A stretch of DNA of 64,000 bases, from positions 62,001 to 126,000 of IMG/VR virus record IMGVR_UViG_3300027710_000011; one strand, 5' to 3'. A model generated the notes under the pieces. It was not told the DNA's origin. It saw nothing but the letters and a program-made list of their open reading frames with translations, and ran no database searches. Within the stretch, counting starts at the first letter, position 1, and every line of letters starts with the position of its first letter. Shown in pieces: positions 8,123 through 17,276 of the stretch. The position numbers were made by a program, and so were the translations under genes. This DNA comes from a virus.

Positions 8123-8602
8123 TCACCAACCAGACCAGGCTGGCTTGCCGGCGGAATTAAGCACCGTCACTTTTCGATGACGCAACCATTCCTTCATTTC
8201 AATCTTCTCAACTTTCCTGATGTTGCGCTGAATATCGTTCTTGGTTTTGAACTCATCAGCCAAGTTGTTAAAGCGATTGTTCACCGCTTCCCAACCATCT
8301 TCAGGTGCTTTGAAAATCGTGTACAGATACACCACAATGCCGAGCAAGTCTTCTCGTGTAGGCGAGACTGCACCATTCTCGATAACGATGGTGATGTTCT
8401 GGTCACGAGTTTGCACGCGATTGACTTTGAAGCTTTGCTCCAAAGCTGAAGCAAGTCCCATGTCAATCACATCGTCTCGTGACTTTGCAGCGTAGAGATA
8501 GTGATTGGATTCAGTCTGATCCCATTGCACTTCTACCCCAGTATGCTTAAAAGCAGGCTGGAGTACCTCATGCTCATATTTCGAGCTGTGATAAATGAGC
8601 AC
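8123..8602 (-). CDS. Hypothetical protein (159 aa)
   Basis: An alpha/beta protein with a beta-rich N-terminus (MLIYHSSKYEHEVLQPAF) and a helical C-terminal half (NNRFNNLADEFKTKNDIQRN). No family signature is seen. It lies 14 nt downstream of 8616-9011. Confidence 0.75.
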   Translation of the reverse strand: MLIYHSSKYEHEVLQPAFKHTGVEVQWDQTESNHYLYAAKSRDDVIDMGLASALEQSFKVNRVQTRDQNITIVIENGAVSPTREDLLGIVVYLYTIFKAPEDGWEAVNNRFNNLADEFKTKNDIQRNIRKVEKIEMKEWLRHRKVTVLNSAGKPAWSGW

Positions 8603-8615
8603 TTGGATCTCCTTG

Positions 8616-9011
8616 CTACATAGCGTAGATGTGCTCGTCTTGAGCTGCTGCCTTCTCGATCACTGACAGCGCGTCCAGATACAGATCAGCCGTGACTTCA
8701 CCGGAGCCGATGTCCATCCCCATCTTCAAGACTTCACGGGAATCCCAGTGTTGCTTGATGAAAGGAATGAATTTGTCAAGCGTCTTAGGCAAGTTCTCTT
8801 GAGCTTGCTGGAACGCTTTGACGCTGTACTCATATTCACGACGTGGTTCGACCAAACCGTACCACGTGTCAGTATCTTCGTGATACTGTTTACCGTACAA
8901 CTCTGGTTTGTCCCATTGCTTGATCAGCCTCAGAACAAACCGTGCCGTGGTTGTCGAGAAGGTGAGAGGATCTTTGACAGAATCCAATCCTGCGTAGAGA
9001 TAGGTACTCAC
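8616..9011 (-). CDS. Hypothetical protein (131 aa)
   Basis: A helical, tyrosine-rich protein (MSTYLYAGLDSVKDPL; GKQYHEDTDTWYGLVEPRRE). It starts two bases before the stop codon of the Dcd-family gene, so the two are co-transcribed and probably translationally coupled. The family is unknown. Confidence 0.75.
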   Translation of the reverse strand: MSTYLYAGLDSVKDPLTFSTTTARFVLRLIKQWDKPELYGKQYHEDTDTWYGLVEPRREYEYSVKAFQQAQENLPKTLDKFIPFIKQHWDSREVLKMGMDIGSGEVTADLYLDALSVIEKAAAQDEHIYAM

Positions 9012-9012
9012 G

Positions 9013-9876
9013 TCAGACCTTCCCCAAGGTCAAGCCCGTCTGGCCTTGGTATTTGCCCTTGCGATCAGCGTAGCTGGTCTTGCAGTCCTTGTTGCCGCGG
9101 AAGAAGATGAACTGAGCAATGCCTTCGTTCACGTAGACCTTCATCGGCAGGGACGTCGAGTTGGAGATCTCGATCACCACGTTGCCGTGGAAACCAGGTT
9201 CGATTGGTGTCACGTTGACAATGGCGCCAGCGCGAGCGTAGGTCGACTTGCCCACACAGATCACCATGACGTTGCGAGGGATCTTGAAGTACTCGGGCGT
9301 CACGCCGAGTACATAGCTGTTCGGAGGCAAGATGACGTACTCGCAGCCTTGCGCATCCGTGTGCACCTTGGCATCCACCAGGCAATCTTCACCACCGTTC
9401 TTGGGATCGATGATGCCGCCGTTGGCGTTGGTGAACAGACGGAACTTGTCGCTGACGCGCACGTCGTAGCCGAACGACGACAGACCGTAGCTGAGTACTT
9501 TGGCACCCTCGGATGTTTCGCGAATGCACTCGGTCTTGAAGTCCGAGATCATCGGCTCAAAGCGATTCTTGATCTGCTCGGTGACCGGCAGAGTGTAGAG
9601 TTGCTTCAAGCGCTCAGATTCAGCGTTGATGGCGTCAACAGCGTGCTGAGCCATCGGCCACGTGTTCAGGTTCGGATTGTTCGACCGGAAAGCCTGCAGA
9701 GCTGCGTCGTGACCTGCTTCGTCGTAGTACGTTTCGGGCAGAACGCACAGCTCTTGAATTTCAGTATCCGACAAGATGCCGGACGATGCGCCGATCATGA
9801 TTCCCATGGCGTGCTTGAGCTGATCTTCGCTCAGAACAGCAGCCAGGTCATTGGGGCGAGGAGATTGAATCTTCAT
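9013..9876 (-). CDS. dcd: dCTP deaminase-family protein with N-terminal extension
   Basis: The C-terminal part (from about residue 105) matches dCTP deaminase, which converts dCTP to dUTP for dTMP synthesis. Visible signatures are [58 protein letters not shown] and the ending [11 protein letters not shown]. The catalytic Glu is expected in the VVIEISN strand. Typical Dcd proteins have about 190 residues; this one has 287 because of about 95 extra N-terminal residues of unknown role. The related dUTPase fold is an alternative. It fits the RNR genes as part of dNTP supply. Confidence 0.88.
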   Translation of the reverse strand: MKIQSPRPNDLAAVLSEDQLKHAMGIMIGASSGILSDTEIQELCVLPETYYDEAGHDAALQAFRSNNPNLNTWPMAQHAVDAINAESERLKQLYTLPVTEQIKNRFEPMISDFKTECIRETSEGAKVLSYGLSSFGYDVRVSDKFRLFTNANGGIIDPKNGGEDCLVDAKVHTDAQGCEYVILPPNSYVLGVTPEYFKIPRNVMVICVGKSTYARAGAIVNVTPIEPGFHGNVVIEISNSTSLPMKVYVNEGIAQFIFFRGNKDCKTSYADRKGKYQGQTGLTLGKV

Positions 9877-9889
9877 GGTTTTGGTTCTC

Positions 9890-10462
9890 TTATTTGACAC
9901 GCTTCAGAAACGATGGTTGTGGTTTAGGCTCTGGCGCAGGAGTTTCTTGCGCAGCTGCCGAATCAGTCTTCTCGCCGACCAGCGTGTCGCCAGTAAGCGC
10001 TTCGTACATGCCTGGTGTAATGGCACCAATCAGCAGGGTTTGCGCCATGGTGCCGTAGCCGAACAACTCACCCAGCTTGACGCCAGCTGGACAAAAAGCC
10101 ATCAGCATCGCTGTGAACGGAACGAACACGCTGCGAGCCTGGCCGTTGAATCGCATCATGCAACCGATGCCTTGATCGCTGATGAAGAAGTTCTTGCAGG
10201 CGCTGTCTGCAAAATTCAAGACCAGCGTCTTGCATTGATAAGACGTCGTCATCAACTTATCGTCTTTCACGACAAGTACGGGATATTCTTCCGTCTGATG
10301 AGGAATGCCTTGTACACCTTCGACGCCAGGGAAGTTGTAGATGAACTTCACATGGACCGGATCGCTCATTGCGCGCATCCAGCCAAGCAGACCAGGAACG
10401 ATGAAAGGACGGCTATCAACAACGCCCTGCAGCTGCATGTAATCAAAATCTTTTCTGGTCAT
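9890..10462 (-). CDS. Hypothetical protein (190 aa)
   Basis: A mixed protein with [18 protein letters not shown] near the start and a central beta-rich region ([33 protein letters not shown]). The C-terminal 25 residues are low-complexity ([10 protein letters not shown]) and end in a basic stretch. It sits 13 nt upstream of the Dcd-family gene. No family is recognised. Confidence 0.75.
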   Translation of the reverse strand: MTRKDFDYMQLQGVVDSRPFIVPGLLGWMRAMSDPVHVKFIYNFPGVEGVQGIPHQTEEYPVLVVKDDKLMTTSYQCKTLVLNFADSACKNFFISDQGIGCMMRFNGQARSVFVPFTAMLMAFCPAGVKLGELFGYGTMAQTLLIGAITPGMYEALTGDTLVGEKTDSAAAQETPAPEPKPQPSFLKRVK

Positions 10463-10516
10463 GGTACCCTCTTTGTAGCTATACTAATAAAAGATCAGTG
10501 TAAAAATCACACGGCA

Positions 10517-10545
10517 TAAAGGACTGGCGTTGAACCAGTCCTTTA
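10517..10545 (-). terminator. Intrinsic terminator
   Basis: An 11-bp stem TAAAGGACTGG/CCAGTCCTTTA with a 7-base loop lies just after the gene ending at 10555. Confidence 0.8.
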
Positions 10546-10554
10546 TGTATCTAG

Positions 10555-10851
10555 TCATTCTTTCACTGGAGGCTTTGCTGGGAAATGAGTCCGAGCTAAC
10601 AACTTGAACGCTGATCGATTGATGAGTATTCGACGTGCAAGCTGTCTGTCTCCTGGCTTACTTGATTGGGCCAGGGCTTGAGCAATGGCTTTTAAGTCAT
10701 CGATGGACGAGATTACTTCTTGCTCCAGAGTCTTCTCTCTTGGTGGAGCAATAGGCGACATGTCCAGCGGAACACCCATTGTGGTTTCGCCAATGATTGT
10801 GGCGAGATCATCTAGTTTCTTGTTCACACCGAAATTAAAATGGAAGTGCAT
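10555..10851 (-). CDS. Hypothetical protein (98 aa)
   Basis: A small helical protein starting MHFHFNFGVNKKLDDLATI. It has a helical second half (SSIDDLKAIAQALAQSS; LARRILINRSAFKLLAR). A strong ribosome site (AAGGGGG) lies upstream. No family is recognised. Confidence 0.75.
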   Translation of the reverse strand: MHFHFNFGVNKKLDDLATIIGETTMGVPLDMSPIAPPREKTLEQEVISSIDDLKAIAQALAQSSKPGDRQLARRILINRSAFKLLARTHFPAKPPVKE

Positions 10852-10871
10852 GAATCCCCCTTGATTGGATC

Positions 10872-11339
10872 CTACATAGATTTCTTGTGATTTTCAAAGA
10901 CCCTTTGGTCCACAAGATCAAGGTGTTTTTTCCATTCTAGAGGGAAAGAGCAGTTCACTGCTTCACGGAACATGGGTGCAATTTGCTCAGGTGTATAACC
11001 TGCATTACCGCAAGCAATCGAAGTAACCATGTATTCCAGATCGTTGTTGCGATGCGTGTATTCCACGAACTCGGCAACTTCGATAGCGATCTCTTCCAGA
11101 GTGCGCGTGACAATCCAGTTGTTGGTAGGCGACACTTGCTTTCTGGTAGCGATAGCGTAAGCTTGACCGGTACGGCCATGACCAACGCCTTCTACAGCGC
11201 CAAAGTACTTAGCCGCAACTAAGGCCGATGATTTCCCATGTCTCCCGCCCGTATTACTTCCGAATACCCAGATTCTATCCAGCCCGCACACAGTTCCATC
11301 AGCGTGATACACGCGCACTGGAAATAAAGGTGCAATCAT
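10872..11339 (-). CDS. A1S_2505-like phage non-structural protein
   Basis: The 155-residue protein matches a conserved phage family often labelled A1S_2505 non-structural protein. Signs are IWVFGSNTGGRHGKSSALVA, the segment YFGAVEGVGHGRTGQAYAI, the helix LEEIAIEVAEFVEYT and the ending VTSIACGNAGYTPEQIAPMF. The glycine-rich turns and the final CGNAGY motif resemble macro-domain-like nucleotide-binding folds, but the true activity is unknown. The family call is from memory of the motif pattern. Confidence 0.8.
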   Translation of the reverse strand: MIAPLFPVRVYHADGTVCGLDRIWVFGSNTGGRHGKSSALVAAKYFGAVEGVGHGRTGQAYAIATRKQVSPTNNWIVTRTLEEIAIEVAEFVEYTHRNNDLEYMVTSIACGNAGYTPEQIAPMFREAVNCSFPLEWKKHLDLVDQRVFENHKKSM

Positions 11340-11370
11340 TTTGTCTCCAATACGTTTGTTTACTAGATCG

Positions 11371-11379
11371 GTAATATGT
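11371..11379 (-). promoter_or_regulatory. Putative phage promoter box (variant)
   Basis: On the minus strand it reads CACATATTAC, a one-base variant of the ACATATCAC box seen at 835 and elsewhere. It lies between the terminator at 11403-11433 and the start at 11339. Confidence 0.3.
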
Positions 11380-11402
11380 GGCTATCGCATTCTGCAATAC
11401 GT

Positions 11403-11433
11403 AATAAAAGTGGGCTAGATACCCACTTTTATT
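11403..11433 (-). terminator. Intrinsic terminator
   Basis: A 12-bp stem (11403-11414 with 11422-11433) with T-rich flanks lies just after the gene ending at 11444. Confidence 0.85.
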
Positions 11434-11443
11434 TTGTGTTTGT

Positions 11444-11929
11444 TTACATCTTGAGATCGTTACTGAGGACGAAGTCGATGAGCGGAGTGTCCACATTGAC
11501 AAACGTGGTTTCAACGGCATCGTACAACATCACGGTTGCCATGCGAGAGTCGATCGCTGTGTTGTCCAGTAACAGACAAAACTGGTCATCGACAATGGTC
11601 AGGATAAAACGGATGTCGTCGTGGAAGTCCAACCGAGAACGGATGTTCCCAGTAATTGGTTTCAGCTTGACTTGCTTACGAAAAGCAAGAGAGGGTCGAC
11701 CGGAGGAGCTCTTGAACAGATTGGCTGCGAGTAAACCCACGTTGGAGTAGGTGGTTGTTTTTGCCACGTCATCATTAACGTGCGCCCGCTGCCAGAGTTC
11801 TTCAAAGATACCTTTTTGCATGTACCGTTTGATTGTGCGTGCGTTGTCGGGATCCACGTTCTTCTGAACGTTTAACAGAAATCCGGATAACGTCAGTGCA
11901 CTAAGTTTTGTAGCCAACTGCTTTTGCAT
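11444..11929 (-). CDS. Hypothetical protein (161 aa)
   Basis: The ATG at 11929 (MQKQLATKLSALTLSG) is chosen because GGGAAAAGAG precedes it. The first 65 residues are helical. The middle is basic (SSGRPSLAFRKQVKLKPIT) and the C-terminal part is beta-rich with acidic residues. It is the last minus-strand gene before the divergent region facing the giant repeat gene. No family is recognised. Confidence 0.7.
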   Translation of the reverse strand: MQKQLATKLSALTLSGFLLNVQKNVDPDNARTIKRYMQKGIFEELWQRAHVNDDVAKTTTYSNVGLLAANLFKSSSGRPSLAFRKQVKLKPITGNIRSRLDFHDDIRFILTIVDDQFCLLLDNTAIDSRMATVMLYDAVETTFVNVDTPLIDFVLSNDLKM

Positions 11930-11969
11930 CTCTTTTCCCAGTAACGTAAATCTTGGTTTACATAACAAT

Positions 11970-12118
11970 GCACCAAGTCCCTCAACCTATGTCTTTACAC
12001 AGTATAAAAAGTCGGGAGGAATCCTATGCTTTTACAAAGCGATTTGTTTAACCAACTGTAAAGGAATGAGCTCTATGTTGCGTCCAACCAACTGGTGGCA
12101 TAAGTAGGTCAAGCGACC
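11970..12118 (+). promoter_or_regulatory. Divergent intergenic region with two tiny leader ORFs
   Basis: This region separates a minus-strand block from the plus-strand giant gene. It holds two very short frames, each with a ribosome site: 12026-12061 (MLLQSDLFNQL, after GGGAGGAA) and 12075-12107 (MLRPTNWWHK, after AAAGGAATG). The stop of the second is 11 nt from the giant gene's ATG, whose own ribosome site is weak. Leader peptides that couple translation are an inference. Confidence 0.35.
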
Positions 12119-15100
12119 ATGCCTTCAAATACAACAAAACCATACGGCGGGTTAAGTCGTGACCGACTGACTCAGCTGATCAATGACTTCAACAACACGA
12201 ATCGCGTTGAAGGCGTAGATTTCATCTACGGCGTGCCGGTAGCACACACAGGTCCAAATGGTGAGAACACAAAGATCACCCTGACGCCTTTGCCGGACAC
12301 GATTTACGACGGTCCTGTGGACGTGCATTATTCGCGTCTGCGACTGAACGTTCTGGAGTTCTTGCCAGAAGGTTTCATTCGCGCTGCGGTGATCAAAGAC
12401 TTTCCTTTCTGGATCCACTCAGTCTTGCCGGAGATCAATGCCGCGTTGGGTCTGAATCTGGATGCATCGGAAGTCGTCAACACGCACTACGAAGGTCCTC
12501 AATCAACGTACCGTTTGGAAATCGTTCCAAGCGCTTCTGTTGCTTGGAGGCCGAGCTTCTATGATTTTCACGCCGTTCTCGGTGTGGAGCTCACAGATTC
12601 GTTCTTCACTGACATCGCAGATGGTTTCATCTGGAGCGGTAACGCGCTTGAAGACGTATTGCCGCGCGATTATCTGGAAGGCTTCGTTGCAGAAACCACG
12701 GAACTGAGTGTCGTCATTACTGGCGAAGTTGCGAATGGTTTTGCTCCGCGCGTAACACAGCTGTCTGAAATCATCCCTGTCAATAAGCTGGACGGTTTCG
12801 CTGCTGCGCTGTACGAACTCGAACGCGCTATTCCGACTGACAAGTTGGACGGCTTTGTTTTGACACCCGGTAAGCTTGAAGACCTGATTGGTCCCAAGGC
12901 CCTGGGCTTCGTGGCAGAAACATCACCTCTGGCTTCCTTCATTCCTGATGTAGCCGACGGCTTCGTTTGGACATTGTCGAGCCTGGCTGACTTCTTCCCC
13001 AGTAACGTGATGGGTGGCTTTGAGTTGACGCCTGGCGTTATCTCTAGCTTCTTCCCTGATAAGCTGGACGGCTTTGCCGCGACAACGACATCTCTGCATA
13101 CGTTGATCAACGATGTGGCTGACGGTTTCGATCGCTTCAGTACCAACCTGGGTACGCTGATTGCCGACAAGGCAGACGGTTTTGACCCTGTGTTCTTCTC
13201 GATTCCTTCGGCCTTCAACTCAGACATCCTGGACGGCTTTGTTGTTGCCGAACGTGAGTTGGGTGAGTTCTACCCTAGTAATGTCCTGGACGGCTTTGCT
13301 AAGTCCGAGAGTAACTTCGCTGGATTCTTCCCTAGCGACGTGGTAGATGGTTTCGTGTACACGCCTGGTGACTTGGCTGCTTTCTTTGCCAATAAGGCAG
13401 ACGGCTTTATCTGGACTGAGCGCGAGCTGGGCGAACTGATCGCTGACACTGCTGATGGATTCATTCGTCCTGAAGTAGAGTTGTCGACGCTGATCTACAA
13501 GGATCAAGCAGAAGGCTTCGTACCTAACACCACTGAACTGAGTGAAGTGATTGTTCAAGACGTTGCTACGGGCTTTGTTCGTACCGACAATGAACTGTCC
13601 AACCTGTTCACTGATGTAGCATCCGGTTTTGCGTTGACACCGCGCGAATTGAGCGAGTTGTTTGTTGATCAAGCATCTGGCTTCATCGTTAGCGATACCA
13701 ACCTGAGTGAAATTCTGGCTGACGTACTGAACGGTTTCGTACGTACCCCGACCTTGCTCGAACAAGTGATTTCTGACGTTGCCACTGGCTTCGATGCAAT
13801 CACTTACACACTGGAAGAGAAATTCAATTCAGACATCCTGAACGGTTTCGTTGAAACATTCAGTGACTTGGAACGTCTGATCGATGATTTCGCCAACGGT
13901 TTCGCTTATACGCCAATGCCACTTGGACAGATGTTCGGTGACATCGGTTTGGGCTTCGACATCGTTCCGACAAATCTGTCTGAACTGATTGGCGATGTCG
14001 CTACTGGTTTTGAAGTTCAAGATTCCACGATCGGGACGTTCTTCCAAGACGTCGCTGATGGCTTTGTCCTGACAGAAAACACACTGTCGGCAGTATTTGA
14101 AGACCAAGCCCTCGGGTTTGTTCCACAAACAACTGGTTTGACTGAAGTCATTCCTGGCCATGTGATGGGAGGTTTCTCGCCTTCGACTACAGAGCTGGCT
14201 GAGCTGATCGTTACTGATGTGGCTGACGGTTTCATTCCGCGCACAACAGCACTGGACGACTTGATTGCTAACGTCGCTTCTGGCTTCACGTTGACGGAGG
14301 GTGACCTCCAAGACTTGATTGCTACAGACGTGATGGATGGCTTCACGCCTGAGACCACTGAATTGTCCGTTCTGTTTGACGACGCTGCCAACGGCTTTGT
14401 TTACACAGAAGGCGACATTGGTCAGTTGATCACTGATACAGCAGATGGTTTTGTTTGGACAGCCTCTGACATCGCTGGATTCTTTAGCGATAGCGCAGAT
14501 GGTTTCGTTCTGACCGAAGGTAATCTGGCATCTCTGTTCGTGGACGCTGCCAACGGCTTCTCACGGACTGAATCCAGCCTGACTGTCTTCATCTCCGACC
14601 TCGCTGACGGTTTCACACCCGTTGTCGTGGCACTTTCGGACTTGATCGCAGATAAGGCAGATGGCTTTGCACCTTTCGAACCTGACCTGAATTCGTTGAT
14701 TGCTGACAAAGCTGATGGATTCGTACTGACACCTGGAGAGGTTGAAAACCTGTTCAGCGATGTAATGGACGGCTTCGTGCCTGAAACTACATTGATCGAT
14801 ACGCTGTTCGTTACTGATGTAGCACGCGGCTTCACAGCAGAGACATCTGCTCTAGGTACTTTCCTGCAAGACACAGCTGACGGTTTCGTTTGGACACCTA
14901 CCGATATTGATAGCAAGTTTGTATTCGATGTCGTTGAAGGTTTTGTCTGGACTGAATCCTCGCTGGACAGTTTCATCACTGCTGATGTACTCGATGGCTT
15001 TGTTGCAAGCGTAACTCCGCTTAGCGACATGGTGACCGCTGACGTGTTGGATGGGTTCATTGCTCAGACAACAGCTTTGTCAGAATTGATCAGTAACGTG

Positions 15101-16396
15101 GCGACGGGCTTTAGCCCTGAATCTACACCACTGAGCACTCTGATCACAGCAGACGTAGCGACGGGCTTCATTGTTAGCGAAACGGCTCTCAGCGAGATTA
15201 TCGTTGGTGAGACCGCTAACGGGTTCTCTGCACAGACTACAGCGCTCTCAGCGTTGATTACGGACGTCGCAGACGGCTTTGTGCGTGGTGAAAGTGAACT
15301 GACTAGCTTCATTGCCGACAAGGCAGATGGCTTCGTCTTTACACCTGGTCAGCTGGAAGTGCTGATTGGTAACGTTGCAACCGGTTTCGTACCGGAAACA
15401 ACTGACCTGTCTGCAATGATCGGTGACGTTGCAACCGGCTTCGTCTTTACGCCTGGTCTGATCAGTGATCTGTTTGTTGAGATTGCTGATGGCTTTGCTC
15501 CTGGTACTAGCGACATCGCTACGTTCTTTGCAGATGTTGCTGACGGCTTTGCTGTCGGCACAACGGTTCTGTCGACACTCATCGCTGATAAGGCCGATGG
15601 TTTCGTGGCGGCCGCAACTGATCTGTCAAGCTTGGTCGCAAACGTTGCTGACGGTTTCGTCTACACCGAGAACGACCTGACGAACGTGATCGCTGACAAG
15701 GCAGACGGGTTTGTTGCTGAAACAACAGACATTAATGGCTTGTTCGCTAGCAATGTGTTGGATGGCTTCGATAGCGTTCACACCACGATTGCCACAATGA
15801 TCTCTGACGTCGCTTCTGGCTTCGTCTGGAGTGAACGTGCTCTTAGCGAGCTGATTGTCCCTGATGTCCTGGACGGCTTCGACACTGGCGAGCAAACGCT
15901 CAATAGCGTGATTGCTGACAAGGTTGATGGCTTCCTGGCCACACCTGATGCAGACGGTCAATTGACTAACGCACTCTTCGTATTGCGTCCTGCAGATACA
16001 CAGTGGGCTGACGGTACCGTTATCGATGGTCGTATTGTTGAGAACATGCTTGTTCCAACCAGTCAAGATACGTGGGAAACTTTGCCCGCAACTTGGTCTG
16101 AATGGAATACGTGGCTGAGCAATCCGAACCCGATTGTCGAGTACGAAGAAGTAATTGACCTGGGTCAAGTCCGCACTGTTCGCTTGCGTGTTGATGCTGC
16201 TATCAATACAGCAACGACGGAAGGATGGGAAGCTAGGTACGTTACCAGCCTTGACGGAGTTGATTGGGGCAATGAAACATCGTGGCGTGATTTCCCAGGC
16301 AATAACGTAACAACGCGTTACGTGAAGGTCAAATGGGCCGCTCTCGGTACCTTCGCTACATTGTTGTCGCCAATGCTGACTGTTTACGAAAATTAA
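12119..16396 (+). CDS. Giant tandem-repeat virion protein (61 x 18/19 aa)
   Basis: The 1425-residue protein has three parts. Residues 1-170 contain a domain that seems shared with the protein at 16699 (TKITLTPLP, then YDGPVDVHYSRLRL). Residues about 175-1285 are 61 tandem units of 18 or 19 residues with consensus D-V-A-D-G-F-V-x(3)-T-x-L-S-x-L-I-x; Gly-Phe is invariant in every unit I read. Residues about 1290-1425 form a beta-rich domain with many Trp (TWETLPATWSEWNTWL) like carbohydrate-binding modules of fibres. A long, rigid fibre or a stacked solenoid is likely. I know no named family for the repeat. The gene stands alone on the plus strand. Confidence 0.9.
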   Translation: MPSNTTKPYGGLSRDRLTQLINDFNNTNRVEGVDFIYGVPVAHTGPNGENTKITLTPLPDTIYDGPVDVHYSRLRLNVLEFLPEGFIRAAVIKDFPFWIHSVLPEINAALGLNLDASEVVNTHYEGPQSTYRLEIVPSASVAWRPSFYDFHAVLGVELTDSFFTDIADGFIWSGNALEDVLPRDYLEGFVAETTELSVVITGEVANGFAPRVTQLSEIIPVNKLDGFAAALYELERAIPTDKLDGFVLTPGKLEDLIGPKALGFVAETSPLASFIPDVADGFVWTLSSLADFFPSNVMGGFELTPGVISSFFPDKLDGFAATTTSLHTLINDVADGFDRFSTNLGTLIADKADGFDPVFFSIPSAFNSDILDGFVVAERELGEFYPSNVLDGFAKSESNFAGFFPSDVVDGFVYTPGDLAAFFANKADGFIWTERELGELIADTADGFIRPEVELSTLIYKDQAEGFVPNTTELSEVIVQDVATGFVRTDNELSNLFTDVASGFALTPRELSELFVDQASGFIVSDTNLSEILADVLNGFVRTPTLLEQVISDVATGFDAITYTLEEKFNSDILNGFVETFSDLERLIDDFANGFAYTPMPLGQMFGDIGLGFDIVPTNLSELIGDVATGFEVQDSTIGTFFQDVADGFVLTENTLSAVFEDQALGFVPQTTGLTEVIPGHVMGGFSPSTTELAELIVTDVADGFIPRTTALDDLIANVASGFTLTEGDLQDLIATDVMDGFTPETTELSVLFDDAANGFVYTEGDIGQLITDTADGFVWTASDIAGFFSDSADGFVLTEGNLASLFVDAANGFSRTESSLTVFISDLADGFTPVVVALSDLIADKADGFAPFEPDLNSLIADKADGFVLTPGEVENLFSDVMDGFVPETTLIDTLFVTDVARGFTAETSALGTFLQDTADGFVWTPTDIDSKFVFDVVEGFVWTESSLDSFITADVLDGFVASVTPLSDMVTADVLDGFIAQTTALSELISNVATGFSPESTPLSTLITADVATGFIVSETALSEIIVGETANGFSAQTTALSALITDVADGFVRGESELTSFIADKADGFVFTPGQLEVLIGNVATGFVPETTDLSAMIGDVATGFVFTPGLISDLFVEIADGFAPGTSDIATFFADVADGFAVGTTVLSTLIADKADGFVAAATDLSSLVANVADGFVYTENDLTNVIADKADGFVAETTDINGLFASNVLDGFDSVHTTIATMISDVASGFVWSERALSELIVPDVLDGFDTGEQTLNSVIADKVDGFLATPDADGQLTNALFVLRPADTQWADGTVIDGRIVENMLVPTSQDTWETLPATWSEWNTWLSNPNPIVEYEEVIDLGQVRTVRLRVDAAINTATTEGWEARYVTSLDGVDWGNETSWRDFPGNNVTTRYVKVKWAALGTFATLLSPMLTVYEN
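12640..15960 (+). repeat. 61-unit tandem coding repeat, 54/57-nt period
   Basis: The repeats in the giant gene are 54 or 57 nt long. The DNA of the units has drifted (synonymous and non-synonymous), while the Gly-Phe pair is kept. The units appear old and under selection rather than freshly amplified. Boundaries are approximate. Confidence 0.85.
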
Positions 16397-16416
16397 ACAG
16401 TGACGGCATAGAGGGT

Positions 16417-16451
16417 AGAGCAGTCATCTTACTGACTGATTGCTCTACCTC
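16417..16451 (+). terminator. Hairpin after giant gene, possible terminator
   Basis: An 8-bp outer stem GTAGAGCA/TGCTCTAC encloses an inner AGTCA/TGACT pairing directly past the stop of the giant gene. It lacks a strong T tract, so termination is not certain. Confidence 0.5.
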
Positions 16452-16503
16452 AGATTATAATGTGAAGCAAGTTATTTTTGGAAGTACAAGAATAATTTGC
16501 TAC

Positions 16504-16630
16504 ACCCTTGTGTTGCCTGTACGCTAACTACGTACCGCAAGCTCAGTCCTCTTCAAGCCAAAACACAGGGTAAGGTTTGAAGTAACCACTTTTGCTCAAT
16601 GTGGTGGTCGTTAATTCGAGTAACATTGAG
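16504..16630 (+). promoter_or_regulatory. Structured leader with possible pseudoknot
   Basis: The leader of the gene at 16699 has a 10-bp stem with one bulge (16504-16514 with 16562-16571). Its right arm lies in the loop of a second 9-bp stem (16551-16559 with 16574-16582), which is a pseudoknot arrangement. Downstream, ACCAC/GTGGT (16585-16605) competes with CTCAATGT/ACATTGAG (16595-16602 with 16623-16630). No known riboswitch is recognised. Confidence 0.4.
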
Positions 16631-16698
16631 GGTTCTATTCTTATCCTATGTGGTAACACCCCCTAGGTAACTTTTTCATCTCTCATCTGGAGAATCAC

Positions 16699-17160
16699 AT
16701 GTCTGGTTTGCAAGTCGATCGCGCCAAGAGCGCTGACCAAAATATGCTGGCACTGATCCTGACCGCATCTTCGTTCGCCTTCACCGGCAGCGAATTCACG
16801 GTGGGCCCTGCTTCCGCACAAACTCCTGCTGATCCGCAAGAGAAGACCAACAGCCAAGTCACGCTGACCGCCGTCGCCAATTCCGGCTTCACCGGCACCA
16901 AGACCCTGCGCTACGCTCGCCTGGTCATCGGCCAAACTCGTCCCGGCGCCAAGGTGGCCTACGTGATCGGCGGCGCCGACACTCTGAGCACCCTGAAGTC
17001 CGCCATCGCTGTGGAACACAACCTGGTCGAGTCCGAGTTCGACATCACTGGTTCGTTGCCTGCTCAAGGCGCTGCTGCTGCCGTGTTCGCTGTGACCGCC
17101 GCCGGCGCCAGCAAGCTGTACACCGGCACCATCAACGTGTCCGTGACCTACCCTGCCTAA
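16699..17160 (+). CDS. Virion-type protein (153 aa)
   Basis: The N-terminal half carries a domain like the start of the giant repeat protein: a helix (NMLALILTASS), then TNSQVTLTAVANSGFTG, and the ending LRYARLVIG. The second half is an Ala/Gly/Thr-rich beta region ending GTINVSVTYPA. Codons are strongly biased to C- and G-ending forms, unlike the minus-strand genes, as expected for an abundant virion protein. GGAG lies 7 nt before the ATG and a strong terminator follows. It could be a head decoration or tail component. Confidence 0.8.
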   Translation: MSGLQVDRAKSADQNMLALILTASSFAFTGSEFTVGPASAQTPADPQEKTNSQVTLTAVANSGFTGTKTLRYARLVIGQTRPGAKVAYVIGGADTLSTLKSAIAVEHNLVESEFDITGSLPAQGAAAAVFAVTAAGASKLYTGTINVSVTYPA

Positions 17161-17176
17161 TCACCGGTGGTCTAAT

Positions 17177-17200
17177 AAAGGAGGGCTTCGGCCCTCCTTT
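17177..17200 (+). terminator. Intrinsic terminator (UUCG loop)
   Basis: A perfect 10-bp stem AAAGGAGGGC/GCCCTCCTTT closes the stable TTCG tetraloop. It ends the plus-strand unit and faces the terminator of the convergent gene at 17277. Confidence 0.92.
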
Positions 17201-17232
17201 ATGCCGTCTAAAGCAAAAAATAAAACACAGAA

Positions 17233-17262
17233 TAAACAGAGGAGTCGAAACTCCTCTGTTTA
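17233..17262 (-). terminator. Intrinsic terminator
   Basis: A 12-bp stem (AAACAGAGGAG/CTCCTCTGTTT core) with T-rich sequence on its minus-strand side ends the convergent gene at 17277. Confidence 0.85.
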
Positions 17263-17276
17263 CTACATTCTCTTTC

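Noticed and set aside
12640-15960. CRISPR-like array reading of the 54/57-nt periodicity
   Set aside because: The repeats are in-frame coding units with drift at synonymous sites, not identical repeats separated by unique spacers.
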